23,979 bases of DNA from assembly GCA_031367405.1 (NCBI GenBank), contig JANLPT010000261.1, positions 1 to 23,979 on the forward strand, given 5' to 3'. A model generated the notes under the pieces. That model was not told the DNA's origin, made no database searches, and saw only the letters and a list, made by a program, of their open reading frames with translations. The translations under genes were made by a program, and so were the position numbers. Position 1 is the first letter of the stretch. Each line of letters starts with the position of its first letter. The DNA is from JALHNI01 sp031367405. GTDB lineage: Bacteria; Acidobacteriota; Terriglobia; Bryobacterales; Bryobacteraceae. Positions 1-6,303 of this stretch are shown piece after piece.

Positions 1-115
1 CGCTGACCACATCGGCGAGCAGGCGAGCCAAGTGGCCCTCGGGTAGCCAGTCGTGGACGGACGGCGGCAGTAGATAGGTTTGATCGAGGGAGCAGGGGCG
101 GAAACGCTGGCTCAT
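1..115 (-). CDS. IS1182-like transposase, N-terminal fragment (runs off left edge)
   Basis: Reading the minus strand from ATG at 115 gives 38 residues that begin MSQRFRPCSLDQ and continue with LLPPSVHDWLPEGHLARLL. The 'LLPPS..DWLPE.HLA' pattern is the usual start of IS1182-type (DUF772) transposases, where the N-terminal domain precedes a DDE RNase H-fold catalytic domain. Only this start is inside the window, so intactness cannot be judged. A good -35/-10 pair lies directly upstream, and the matching terminal repeat of the IS lies at 170-199. The gene sits in a stretch of mobile-element debris. The family call rests on the motif alone. A related IS5-type subgroup is the alternative. Confidence 0.75.
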   Translation of the reverse strand, partial: MSQRFRPCSLDQTYLLPPSVHDWLPEGHLARLLADVVS

Positions 116-120
116 AAATC

Positions 121-149
121 ATTATATCAGTTATACTTTACACAAACAA
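121..149 (-). promoter_or_regulatory. Promoter of the IS transposase, probably leaderless
   Basis: On the minus strand TTGTTT (149-144) is followed after exactly 17 bases by a perfect TATAAT (126-121). Only five bases separate the -10 box from the ATG at 115, so transcription would start at or next to the start codon. No Shine-Dalgarno sequence is present. The mRNA is therefore predicted to be leaderless, which can limit transposase expression. This is inferred from sequence only. Confidence 0.55.
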
Positions 150-169
150 GTACTTTGTAGAACTTTTAT

Positions 170-199
170 CTCCGACAGACTCCCGGCGGTGGCCCTATT
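170..199. repeat. Terminal sequence of the IS1182-like element (shared with the MITE at 2823-2943)
   Basis: A 30-base sequence starting CTCCGACAGACTC and ending GGTGGCCCTATT occurs here and again, identically, at 2931-2960. Here it lies about 55 bases upstream of the transposase start, where the outer inverted repeat of the IS is expected. The inner 13 bases (170-182) are the core that appears as a perfect inverted repeat in the 2823-2943 element. The outer CCGGCGGTGGCCCTATT part is duplicated in tandem (183-199 and 201-217), so the exact IS boundary is uncertain and may be 199 or about 217. Confidence 0.6.
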
Positions 200-221
200 G
201 CCGGCGGTGGCCCTATTTCCT

Positions 222-311
222 CGAACTCGAATTCCGGTGTGGCTCTTGGAACGCTACCGGCGCTTGGGCGTCACGGAACGCGATTTGTTGGATTCCTATC
301 CAACGCTCCGG
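222..311 (+). pseudogene. DUF433 antitoxin-like remnant
   Basis: Plus-strand translation gives about 30 residues including RTRIPVWLLERYRRLG and LLDSYPTL. This matches the core of DUF433 proteins (GTRIPVW-L...LL..YP.L), small winged-helix proteins usually encoded as the antitoxin partner of a PIN/DUF5615 toxin. The piece begins directly after the IS terminal sequence, so its first residues are missing. After SYPTLR it runs into a degenerate GAACCGAGCG array instead of the normal C-terminal helix. No start codon, ribosome site or toxin partner is visible. It reads as a gene broken on both sides, probably by the IS insertion and by repeat expansion. Confidence 0.55.
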
Positions 312-402
312 AACCGAGCGAACCGAGCGGAGCGAACCGAGCGAGCGAACCGAGCGAGCGAGCGAACCGAGCGGGACAGCGAACCGAGCGGGACAACCGA
401 GA
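311..402. repeat. Degenerate tandem array, unit about GAACCGAGCG
   Basis: GAACCGAGCG-like units recur in varying phase, first as GAACCGAGCG/AACCGAGCGAGC, then as GAACCGAGCGGGACA. The last units gain GGGACA, which are the first bases of the adjacent terminal repeat at 403. Open frames across it (Asn-Arg-Ala-Glu-Arg-Thr repeats) look non-coding. Confidence 0.8.
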
Positions 403-616
403 GGGACAGACTGCTATGAGCCCTCTGCACCGGGGCGCTCGCTTTTCCTTTTGGATGAACCACGCCGGTACAATGTTGTCTCAGTTCTCGACAGTTGTCG
501 GCCTCGCGATGCTTGGGATGTAGCATAACTCCGCTTTTTAAAATGTCAAATACCCTCATCAGCGGGTAAATTAGGGCCGCTTTCGAAGGTGCAGTGGGCT
601 CATAGCAGACTGTCCC
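403..616. mobile_element. MITE-like element, 214 bp, with 29-bp terminal inverted repeats
   Basis: The 29 bases at 403-431 (GGGACAGACTGCTATGAGCC...) and the reverse complement of 588-616 match at 27 of 29 positions, starting GGGACAG and ending TGCACC. The interior of about 156 bases carries no convincing gene; a short open frame ending near 523 looks accidental. Size, long terminal repeats and lack of a transposase fit a miniature inverted-repeat element or a deleted IS. No clear target duplication is visible because both flanks are tandem repeats. The parental IS is not in the window. Confidence 0.7.
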
Positions 617-722
617 CGTCAGCCGTCCGTCCGTCAGCCGTCCCCGTCAGCCGTTAGTCCCCGTCAGCCGTTAGTTACCGTCAGCCCCGTCAGCCTACCG
701 TCAGCCCCGTCAGCCGTCCCTT
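617..722. repeat. Degenerate tandem array with eight CGTCAGCC units
   Basis: CGTCAGCC occurs eight times, joined by GTCC, CC, GTTAGT or TAC spacers, from the end of the 403-616 element to about 722. On the opposite strand the units read GGCTGACGGGGAC and abut the right terminal repeat, mirroring the array on the left side. The rest, 723-859, is unique sequence with no gene recognised. It is the upstream region of the copper-domain gene; TTGTCA at 721-726 resembles a -35 box but has no matching -10. Confidence 0.8.
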
Positions 723-859
723 GTCACTTTTGGTACCGAATCCACGCTCTCCAAAATAGGTGAAATCGTCCGGTGTTCTTTATCAGGCAATAGCCCAATA
801 AGCCCGACGATTCGGACGCAGCGTTATGCGTTCGTGACCGTTAACGAAAGGACAATCCC

Positions 860-2254
860 ATGGGACAAAGACAAGACCTCAATGCATTACCAGCCGGCGA
901 ACGCCAAGCGCTAGCTAACCTGATTCTTCAGTACCTCAACGACGCAGTGGTGGCCGTCCACACGACGATCACGCACTCGGGCGAGCACATCTTCACTGGG
1001 CACCGCCAGTACATCGTAGACTTGGAGGCGTTTCTTACCGCCCAAGGAGCTGGGCGTTTTGTCCCGCTGCCAAAGTGGAACCCGGCCAACCCGATCCCCG
1101 CCGAGTTTAACGTGGTGAAGCCTCAGGACAACGGCACGGCACGCCCACCGCTGGTCAACTTGAATCCTAACCTGCCGATGCCAAGTCAGTACGCGCTGCC
1201 GGCCGTGTGCAACTTTGCCACGGCCACGGTTCTCGGCAACGATGTCAATGGCTGGCACGGTTCGGTCCACGTCACCATCGGCGGTACGATGGCTCAGTTA
1301 ACGATCGCCTCGGCGGCACCGATTTTTTGGTGCTGGCATGGATTTGTGGATGAAATCTATTTTGACTACCAGAACGGCTGCGCCGCGCCGGCGGCCGTGG
1401 AGATCATTCTGTTTGAGCACATCAATTTCCATGGCGCGCACAAGCATGTTTACGGTGCCGAGCCCAATCTGAATGCCGGTGACGACTCCTTCTTCAATGA
1501 CCGCGTGTCGTCGATGGTGGTGTTGGGAGGTAACTGGGAAGTGTTCCGGCACAGCCAGTACAATCAGCCTTATCCGGTGGTGCTCGGCCCAGGGTTGCAT
1601 CCGTGGGTAGGGGCCATCGGTATCACCAATGACGACATGTCCTCTCTGCGGCCGACGACGCGGCCTGCCACGGTACCCGGCCAACTGGTGCATGCCCACG
1701 CCCTTCTTTTTGAACACAGCAACTTTCATGGCGCTCACAAACACATCTTTAACGAGGAGCGCAGTTTGGCGGCCAGCGATGACTCGTTCTTCAACGATCG
1801 TTGCTCTTCCATCGCCATTTTGTCCGAGACCTGGCAAGTTTTCAAGCACATCAACTTTGCCGCACCCTACCCCCGAACGATCGGGCCGGGCCTTCATCCT
1901 TGGGTGGTGGACGCTCAAATCCAAAACGACGACCTATCGTCGCTCAGGCACGCGCACGGCCAAGCGCAACAGGCTGGGACTCCGATCACGGCCCACTTAG
2001 TCCTCTTCGAGCACGCCAACTTCCACGGCGCGCATCGGCATTTGTTACAGGCCGAACCTAACTTCAACTCCGGCGACGACGCTTTTTTCAACGACCGGAC
2101 GTCATCGCTCGCCGTCCGCCAGGGACGCTGGCGCTGCTTCCGCCATGCTAACTACGTGGCGGCATACGCGCCGCTCCTCTCGCAAGGACTCTACCCCTGG
2201 GTCGGTGCGTTGGGCATCACCAACGACGACATGTCCTCGGCCCGGCCGGAGTGA
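860..2254 (+). CDS. Compact tyrosinase-like copper protein fused to three beta/gamma-crystallin domains
   Basis: This 464-residue protein has no signal peptide. Residues 1-175 resemble a shortened tyrosinase. The CuA-like stretch has H34, H39 and H48 in FTGHR, and H39/H48 keep the 9-residue spacing of the family. The CuB-like stretch has GWHGSVH (H133, H137), then IGGTM, then PIFWCWHGFVDEIYFDYQ with H160. Residues 181-265, 281-364 and 379-463 are three beta/gamma-crystallin domains. Each has FEHxNFHGAH(K/R)H and two Ca-type motifs: NDRVSS/NDDMSS, NDRCSS/NDDLSS and NDRTSS/NDDMSS. A GAAAGGA ribosome site lies 7 bases before the ATG, and a strong hairpin follows the stop. By family knowledge the N-terminus could bind a dinuclear copper centre and the rest several calcium ions. 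Activity is unproven: the normal LHHA is CWHG, WHR is GHR, and the CuA-CuB gap is short. Confidence 0.75.
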   Translation: MGQRQDLNALPAGERQALANLILQYLNDAVVAVHTTITHSGEHIFTGHRQYIVDLEAFLTAQGAGRFVPLPKWNPANPIPAEFNVVKPQDNGTARPPLVNLNPNLPMPSQYALPAVCNFATATVLGNDVNGWHGSVHVTIGGTMAQLTIASAAPIFWCWHGFVDEIYFDYQNGCAAPAAVEIILFEHINFHGAHKHVYGAEPNLNAGDDSFFNDRVSSMVVLGGNWEVFRHSQYNQPYPVVLGPGLHPWVGAIGITNDDMSSLRPTTRPATVPGQLVHAHALLFEHSNFHGAHKHIFNEERSLAASDDSFFNDRCSSIAILSETWQVFKHINFAAPYPRTIGPGLHPWVVDAQIQNDDLSSLRHAHGQAQQAGTPITAHLVLFEHANFHGAHRHLLQAEPNFNSGDDAFFNDRTSSLAVRQGRWRCFRHANYVAAYAPLLSQGLYPWVGALGITNDDMSSARPE

Positions 2255-2262
2255 TGCGTTCA

Positions 2263-2299
2263 GGGTTGGCGGGTGCCGAATCGCGGTACCCGCCAACCC
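2263..2299 (+). terminator. Strong hairpin after the tyrosinase/crystallin gene
   Basis: GGGTTGGCGGGTGCCG (2263-2278) pairs with 2284-2299 over 16 positions with one G-U pair and a 5-base loop, starting 9 bases after the stop codon. The tail has only short T runs (TTT at 2301 and 2308), so it may end transcription weakly or mainly protect the mRNA 3' end. No gene is seen between it and 2412. Confidence 0.6.
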
Positions 2300-2412
2300 G
2301 TTTGCGGTTTCGATGACACCGATCTCCACCGGCCCAGTATGGCTCCGGTAGTGCCAAACTAGAAACATGCCGGCCACTATGGAAGCTCGCCACTCTGCGC
2401 GCCCGCAAGGCC

Positions 2413-2838
2413 GTGATGTGGACCCGCGAGGACTGCCGCAAGCTGGAAGGCATGGGCCTGCTTCCCGAGCGCTGGGAGTTGGTGCAAGGAGAGATCATCA
2501 GCAAGATGGGCACCAATCTGCCGCACTCGATGATCTTTCAACGCATCAATGTTTGGCTGATGGGCGTCTTCCCCAGCAACTGCATCCTGCCCACGTGCGG
2601 CATCGACGTGGCACCGGAGGATAATTCCACCAGCGAACCCGAGCCGGACATCACGGTCCTGAACCGGCCCGCTGGTGAACTGGGCCGCAACCCCATGTCC
2701 GGCGACATCGCGCTGCTGATCGAAGTGAGCAACACGACGCTCGACCACGACCTCGGATCTAAAGCCCAACTTTACGCCCAGGCCGGCATTGCGGAGTATT
2801 GGCTAAACCGTACCACCCCGGCGAGTCTGTCGGAGTAA
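2413..2838 (+). CDS. Uma2-family protein, C-terminally truncated
   Basis: The 141-residue product starts MMWTREDCRKLEGMGLLPER. It carries hallmarks of the Uma2/DUF820 family (a PD-(D/E)XK-type restriction-endonuclease-like fold): WELVQGEII, a central EPEPDITVL and IALLIEVSNTTLDHDLGSKAQLYAQAGIAEYW. The acidic residues of PEPDI and LIEVS, and the lysine of GSK, match the nuclease-fold core. After AEYWL (about residue 130) the family normally continues with VDL and some 50 more residues. Here it reads NRTTPASLSE and stops inside the terminal repeat of the MITE-like element. The GTG at 2413 and ATG at 2416 are adjacent start choices; the frame stays open upstream without a better start. It is probably a broken gene. 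Uma2 genes are common in many copies and their role is poorly known. Confidence 0.75.
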   Translation: MMWTREDCRKLEGMGLLPERWELVQGEIISKMGTNLPHSMIFQRINVWLMGVFPSNCILPTCGIDVAPEDNSTSEPEPDITVLNRPAGELGRNPMSGDIALLIEVSNTTLDHDLGSKAQLYAQAGIAEYWLNRTTPASLSE

Positions 2839-2943
2839 AAAATGGACCTACGTAGAATCAACAGCTTACAAGCTTTTCGCGACGTCGAATTGTCCGCAAG
2901 TCATTGATTCTACGTTCGAGGAGAGTTTCTCTCCGACAGACTC
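2823..2943. mobile_element. MITE-like element, 121 bp core, ends matching the IS1182-like element
   Basis: GAGTCTGTCGGAG at 2823-2835 is a perfect 13-base inverted repeat of CTCCGACAGACTC at 2931-2943. With a one-base offset the match extends outward (CCACCCCGG against CCACCGCCGG), so the true ends may be near 2810 and 2960. A second perfect inverted repeat, CGTAGAATCAA (2851-2861) and TTGATTCTACG (2904-2914), lies inside. The right end is identical over 30 bases to the end of the IS1182-like element at 170-199. It has no coding capacity. It lies in the 3' part of the Uma2 gene and supplies its stop codon. Confidence 0.65.
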
Positions 2944-2960
2944 CCGGCGGTGGCCCTATT

Positions 2961-3056
2961 TCCCGGATTCATGCCGCGGCGATTGACGACCAGATTCAAG
3001 CCAATGATTATGCCCCCACGGCAATTGTGCAACAAGCTGTTGCACAATTGGCCTAG
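2961..3056 (+). other. Orphan reading-frame tail containing a 12-bp hairpin
   Basis: Directly after the MITE, an open frame reads HAAAIDDQIQANDYAPTAI and then VQQAVAQLA before TAG (3054-3056). It has no start codon and looks like the end of a lost gene. I do not recognise the family, and it does not look like the missing Uma2 C-terminus. Within it CAATTGTGCAAC (3022-3033) pairs perfectly with GTTGCACAATTG (3039-3050) around a 5-base loop. The hairpin could serve the convergent ATPase gene ending at 3139, but there is no T tract on that strand. Bases 3057-3138 hold nothing recognisable. Confidence 0.35.
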
Positions 3057-3138
3057 TGCCCGCCGATGCCCCCGTTTCCAGAATCAGGTATTGCCGGAGT
3101 GCCTCTCTTGAAGGTGGGCGGCGTTAAGGCTGTTGTTT

Positions 3139-4410
3139 CTACCCATCGGCTCCCACTAACGCCAAACTCTCCCAATTCATAAACGGAATCGCACCGTACC
3201 GCCCCTGCAGGTATCCGCCCTGAAGATTCTCGCCGCGCCGCGGCTTGAAATCGGTCAGCGGATAAATATGGCTAGCCCCCGCGCGGTCCTTCTCCGTAAA
3301 CCAAATCTGATCTCGCCGCAGAGCGCTGAGCAAGTTAGTATCGTGCGTATTGAACATTAGCTGCGCGGATTTAGGATTGCTTTCCGCATCATTAAAGAGC
3401 TTGACTATATTCGTCGATATTAATGGATGTAGACTGGCATCTAACTCGTCAACGAGTAAGATCGAACCGTTCTTCAGCGCACTGACGATTGAACCGACTA
3501 GCCCAAGATATGCTAGCGTTCCATCTGACTCTTCCTCAAGCTTGAAGGGAACGATCTCAGATCCGACCTGATGAACCAACTTAACAAACGATCTTGGCGA
3601 TTGGAAGTCGCCAAAATGTTCCGGGCTCAACTTCAGAAACTTGACAGCCGCTCCGACGAATTTGCTTGCCTTCTCCTGAACATCCAGATTTGAATTACGC
3701 ACCTCGTGTTGAATATCAACAATACCGAGATCCGCAACCGCCAACAGGCTGAGTGTCGCGAGCCGATCCTCGTTATTGCTGCATAAAGCGGAAGTGTACT
3801 CTACGTTGCGCTCCCGGGTTAGATAGATCACCGAGTCGCTGAACCACGAATAGATTGGCGTTAAAACCTCGTGATTGTTCTGCGCTGCCACAGACAGGAA
3901 AAGGCTATTGGGCCGCATCAACCCAGCAATGGTCCTGTTCTCACCTGGAAGACTGCGGCCAAACGTGATGAGGCCAGCCTCCTTCCGCTCAAACCAGACT
4001 TGCTTCCGCTCATTCGGATAGGCCCAGAGCCACTCTTCCAACACGCGACTCGGATTAGCCCGAAATCCGTACTGATATCGAACGCCAGCGACCTCAAAAT
4101 CGAGAACAAACTCCGACGCCTCAGCCTCCCCTGTGTTGCCCTTAAAGGTCTCAAGCGGCACTCCTCCGTCTGGCTTCCACAAGCGGTGGGACTTCAATAC
4201 CGATTTCGCCATGAAGTCGAGCGCACTCAGCACCGTCGTCTTCCCCGACGCATTTGCCCCGTAGATCGCACAGACCCGCAGCGCTCTTTCCTTGCTACCC
4301 GGAACCTCAATCGTGGCCGGCAGTGCGTCGTTTAGCGAACTGGCAATCAACGAAATATCCTGCTCGTCTTTGAATGATCGAAAGTTTGAGAATCGAAATC
4401 TTAGCACCAT
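3139..4410 (-). CDS. AAA15-type ATPase, AbiLi/COG1106-like
   Basis: The 423-residue protein begins MVLRFRFSNFRSFKDEQDIS, the typical opening of SMC/ABC-like ATPases of COG1106 (AAA15). Walker A is GANASGKT at 51-58. A signature-like ESDGT is at 294-298, and Walker B is SILLVDELDASLHP at 316-329. A switch motif FNTHDTN follows at 353-359. The tail GGYLQGRYGAIPF (398-410) is characteristic of the AbiLi/RloA-type members. It is cytoplasmic. Such ATPases often precede a RloB/AbiLii-type nuclease gene in phage-defence pairs, but no RloB is present: downstream lies only an orphan frame tail and the MITE-like element. A MazE/CopG-like antitoxin gene is 74 bases upstream on the same strand. Length and motifs look intact. 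A defence role is inference from the family. Confidence 0.8.
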   Translation of the reverse strand: MVLRFRFSNFRSFKDEQDISLIASSLNDALPATIEVPGSKERALRVCAIYGANASGKTTVLSALDFMAKSVLKSHRLWKPDGGVPLETFKGNTGEAEASEFVLDFEVAGVRYQYGFRANPSRVLEEWLWAYPNERKQVWFERKEAGLITFGRSLPGENRTIAGLMRPNSLFLSVAAQNNHEVLTPIYSWFSDSVIYLTRERNVEYTSALCSNNEDRLATLSLLAVADLGIVDIQHEVRNSNLDVQEKASKFVGAAVKFLKLSPEHFGDFQSPRSFVKLVHQVGSEIVPFKLEEESDGTLAYLGLVGSIVSALKNGSILLVDELDASLHPLISTNIVKLFNDAESNPKSAQLMFNTHDTNLLSALRRDQIWFTEKDRAGASHIYPLTDFKPRRGENLQGGYLQGRYGAIPFMNWESLALVGADG

Positions 4411-4484
4411 ATCCGTATCGTATCAACAGTTAAGCTCGCTTTTTCGCACCATTGCCGCGAAAAACGACGCTAAAATGCAAATTG

Positions 4485-4706
4485 CTATAGACTGACACGC
4501 TCAACAACGATTCCGTCAAAGTCTTTCTCGATTTCGGCTACATCCAGGTCCTGGCTCGCGGCCTCGCACGCGCGGATCAACTCCTGGTCGCGCTCATTCG
4601 GTCGTGCAGCCAGAGCCTCGCTCACGAAACGCGAGCGGTCACGTGAGGCAACTCTGCCCAGGAATTGCGCCGCTAAGGGCTCGAAGGTTATCTTCCTCAC
4701 TGCCAT
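4485..4706 (-). CDS. MazE/CopG-like antitoxin (orphan)
   Basis: This 73-residue protein starts MAVRKITFEPLAAQFLGRV. It contains SRDRSRFVSEAL, a ribbon-helix-helix-like DNA-binding stretch, followed by an acidic tail with RACEAASQDLDVAEIEKDFD. The 'ACEAA..D..V..IE..FD' tail is common in antitoxins paired with MazF/PemK-type RNases, where it binds the toxin. No toxin frame fits in the 74 bases before the downstream ATPase gene, and none lies upstream, where the metabolic operon ends at 4759. It may be a solitary antitoxin left after toxin loss, or it may control the adjacent ATPase. No clear Shine-Dalgarno is seen. Function is assigned from sequence pattern only. Confidence 0.6.
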   Translation of the reverse strand: MAVRKITFEPLAAQFLGRVASRDRSRFVSEALAARPNERDQELIRACEAASQDLDVAEIEKDFDGIVVERVSL

Positions 4707-4758
4707 AAAGCCCGAATGTCATATTGCAGCCTCGGCGGGACTTGGCGGAAGCACGGCG

Positions 4759-5583
4759 CTACCACTTCAAAGCGGCGATGGCTTGTTTGAGTCCAGCCTC
4801 CGGGTCACCTAAGGGTGAATATTCGTGGGCGATGTAGCCGGTGTAACCGGTTTCGGCGATGGCTCGGGCGACGGCGGGGTAGTAGAGTTCTTGTTTGTCG
4901 TTTAACTCGTGGCGGCCGGGGATGCCGGCCGTGTGATAGTGGGCGATCCATTGGTGGTTGTTTTGGATGGTGCGGATGACGTCGCCTTCCATAATTTGCA
5001 TGTGATAAATATCGTAGAGTAACTTGACGCGCGGCGAGCCGACTCGCTTACAGACCTCGACACCCCACTTAGTGCTGTCGCATTGATACCCCGGATGATT
5101 CACCTTACTATTGAGTAACTCGAGCGCCAGGGTGACGCCTTTGTCCTCGGCCATGGCTTTGAGGCGGTTACAGAACTTGACGGCGTTCTCCAGGCCTTGC
5201 TCATCCGTCAGACCTTTGCGTTCGCCCGAAAGCAAAATCACGTTGGGCGCGCCATAGCCGGCGGCTTGCTGGATGGTCTCGCGGAGGCCGGCTTCGAGTT
5301 TGTCATGAAGGTCGAGCTGGTTGATGCCGTCGCGGATGCCGCTGGCGCTGGGGACCATGCTGGGGACGAGGCCGTGTTTCTTGAGCGTGGGCCAGTCCGG
5401 GGGGCGGATGAGGTCGAAGCCTTGGATGCCGAGGCCGGCGGCGAGTTTGCAGGCGGAGTCCAGGTCCATGTTGCGGCCAAAGACACTGCGGCACACGGAC
5501 TGCTTGAATTTACTGACGGGAGCTGTTTGAGCAGCGACATTGGCAGAAGCGGCCAGGGTGGAAATCAACATTCGACGGGTCAT
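4759..5583 (-). CDS. Hydroxypyruvate-isomerase-like TIM-barrel protein, exported
   Basis: The 274-residue protein starts with TRRMLISTLAASANVAAQTA, a Tat-like signal peptide with paired arginines. The xylose-isomerase-like TIM barrel (AP endonuclease family 2) follows. Residues matching the Hyi family are E155 in LALELLN, D191 in LLYDIYHMQIMEGD, HTAGIPGRHEL at 217-227 and E254 in IAHEYSP. In Hyi enzymes the two glutamates carry out hydroxypyruvate/tartronate-semialdehyde isomerisation at a metal site. Export suggests a sugar epimerase or isomerase role outside the cytoplasm, and the true substrate is unknown. It is the last gene of a four-gene operon, 15 bases after the esterase gene. The protein is full length for the family. 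Confidence 0.8.
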   Translation of the reverse strand: MTRRMLISTLAASANVAAQTAPVSKFKQSVCRSVFGRNMDLDSACKLAAGLGIQGFDLIRPPDWPTLKKHGLVPSMVPSASGIRDGINQLDLHDKLEAGLRETIQQAAGYGAPNVILLSGERKGLTDEQGLENAVKFCNRLKAMAEDKGVTLALELLNSKVNHPGYQCDSTKWGVEVCKRVGSPRVKLLYDIYHMQIMEGDVIRTIQNNHQWIAHYHTAGIPGRHELNDKQELYYPAVARAIAETGYTGYIAHEYSPLGDPEAGLKQAIAALKW

Positions 5584-5598
5584 GCTGACGATATCTTA

Positions 5599-6300
5599 CT
5601 ACCGGGGAAGCAACAGCGGCTCAAGATAACGAAACACAAACTCCGCCACCAGTTCGTTCCCCTTGGCCGTGGGATGAATGCCGTCGCCCTGCATCGCGCC
5701 CGGCACCGCGATGGCCGGCTCCAGTAGAAAAGGAATGCGAGGCGCGCGGTACTTTGAGGCCGTCTCTACATACATGCGTTCAAAGTCGCGGATGTAGTCA
5801 GCGCCATAGTTGGGGGGCAGAGTAATCCCCGCCACCAGAAGCTTGGCACCGGCCTTGGTGAATTCGGCGGCCATCGCGTCCAGATTCTCCCGGGTTTGCC
5901 GCAAGGGTAGACCGCGTAAGCCATCGTTGCCACCCAATTCCAAAATGACGATGGCTGGCTTTAGCTCGATGGCCGCCCGACTCCGCGCCCGGCCGCCAAT
6001 GGTGGTATCGCCGCTGATGCCTTGATTGACAACGTGGAACTTGTAGCCGCGGCGATCCAGCAGTTTTTGCAGGTAATCGGGAAAGGCCTGCCCGGTGTCG
6101 GCACCATAGCCAGCGGTGAGACTATCGCCAAAGGCGAGAATCACCGGTCGCGTATCCACTTGCTGGGGCGCTGCCTGGGGTGCCGATGGCACTACGATAG
6201 TGGCCGGTGTTGAGACAGGCGGCTCTGGTTTGCCGCAGGAGATGACGAGGACGGACAAGGCAAGGGCCGCATAGGCGCGGCTGACGTAAAAAAAGCGCAC
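5599..6300 (-). CDS. tesA: TesA-like SGNH esterase/lysophospholipase, lipoprotein
   Basis: The 233-residue protein opens with a hydrophobic segment ending in VISC, a lipobox with C22, so it is probably a membrane-anchored lipoprotein. A Pro/Ala-rich linker (about 25-50) leads to an SGNH hydrolase domain. Block I is AFGDSLTAGYG with nucleophile S60. Block II is NQGISGDTT, block III is ELGGNDGLRG with N125, and block V is DGIHPT with D206 and H209. Closest in style are arylesterase/acyl-CoA thioesterase I/lysophospholipase L1 enzymes (TesA). The start is GTG, with a GGAGAGA ribosome site six bases upstream, lying within the end of the preceding MDR gene. The gap to that gene is 3 bases, which suggests translational coupling. 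Substrate within the family cannot be read from sequence. Confidence 0.85.
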   Translation of the reverse strand: MRFFYVSRAYAALALSVLVISCGKPEPPVSTPATIVVPSAPQAAPQQVDTRPVILAFGDSLTAGYGADTGQAFPDYLQKLLDRRGYKFHVVNQGISGDTTIGGRARSRAAIELKPAIVILELGGNDGLRGLPLRQTRENLDAMAAEFTKAGAKLLVAGITLPPNYGADYIRDFERMYVETASKYRAPRIPFLLEPAIAVPGAMQGDGIHPTAKGNELVAEFVFRYLEPLLLPR

Positions 6301-6303
6301 TCG

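Noticed and set aside
189..523. Two overlapping plus-strand open frames as real genes
   Set aside because: Apart from the 30-residue DUF433 piece they consist of IS end, tandem array and MITE interior.
311..722. Possible CRISPR array
   Set aside because: Units are only about 8-17 bases with irregular spacing, there are no unique spacers of constant length, and no cas gene is present.
4411..4484. Toxin gene between the antitoxin and the ATPase
   Set aside because: 74 bases is too short for any known MazF-like toxin, and no frame resembles one.
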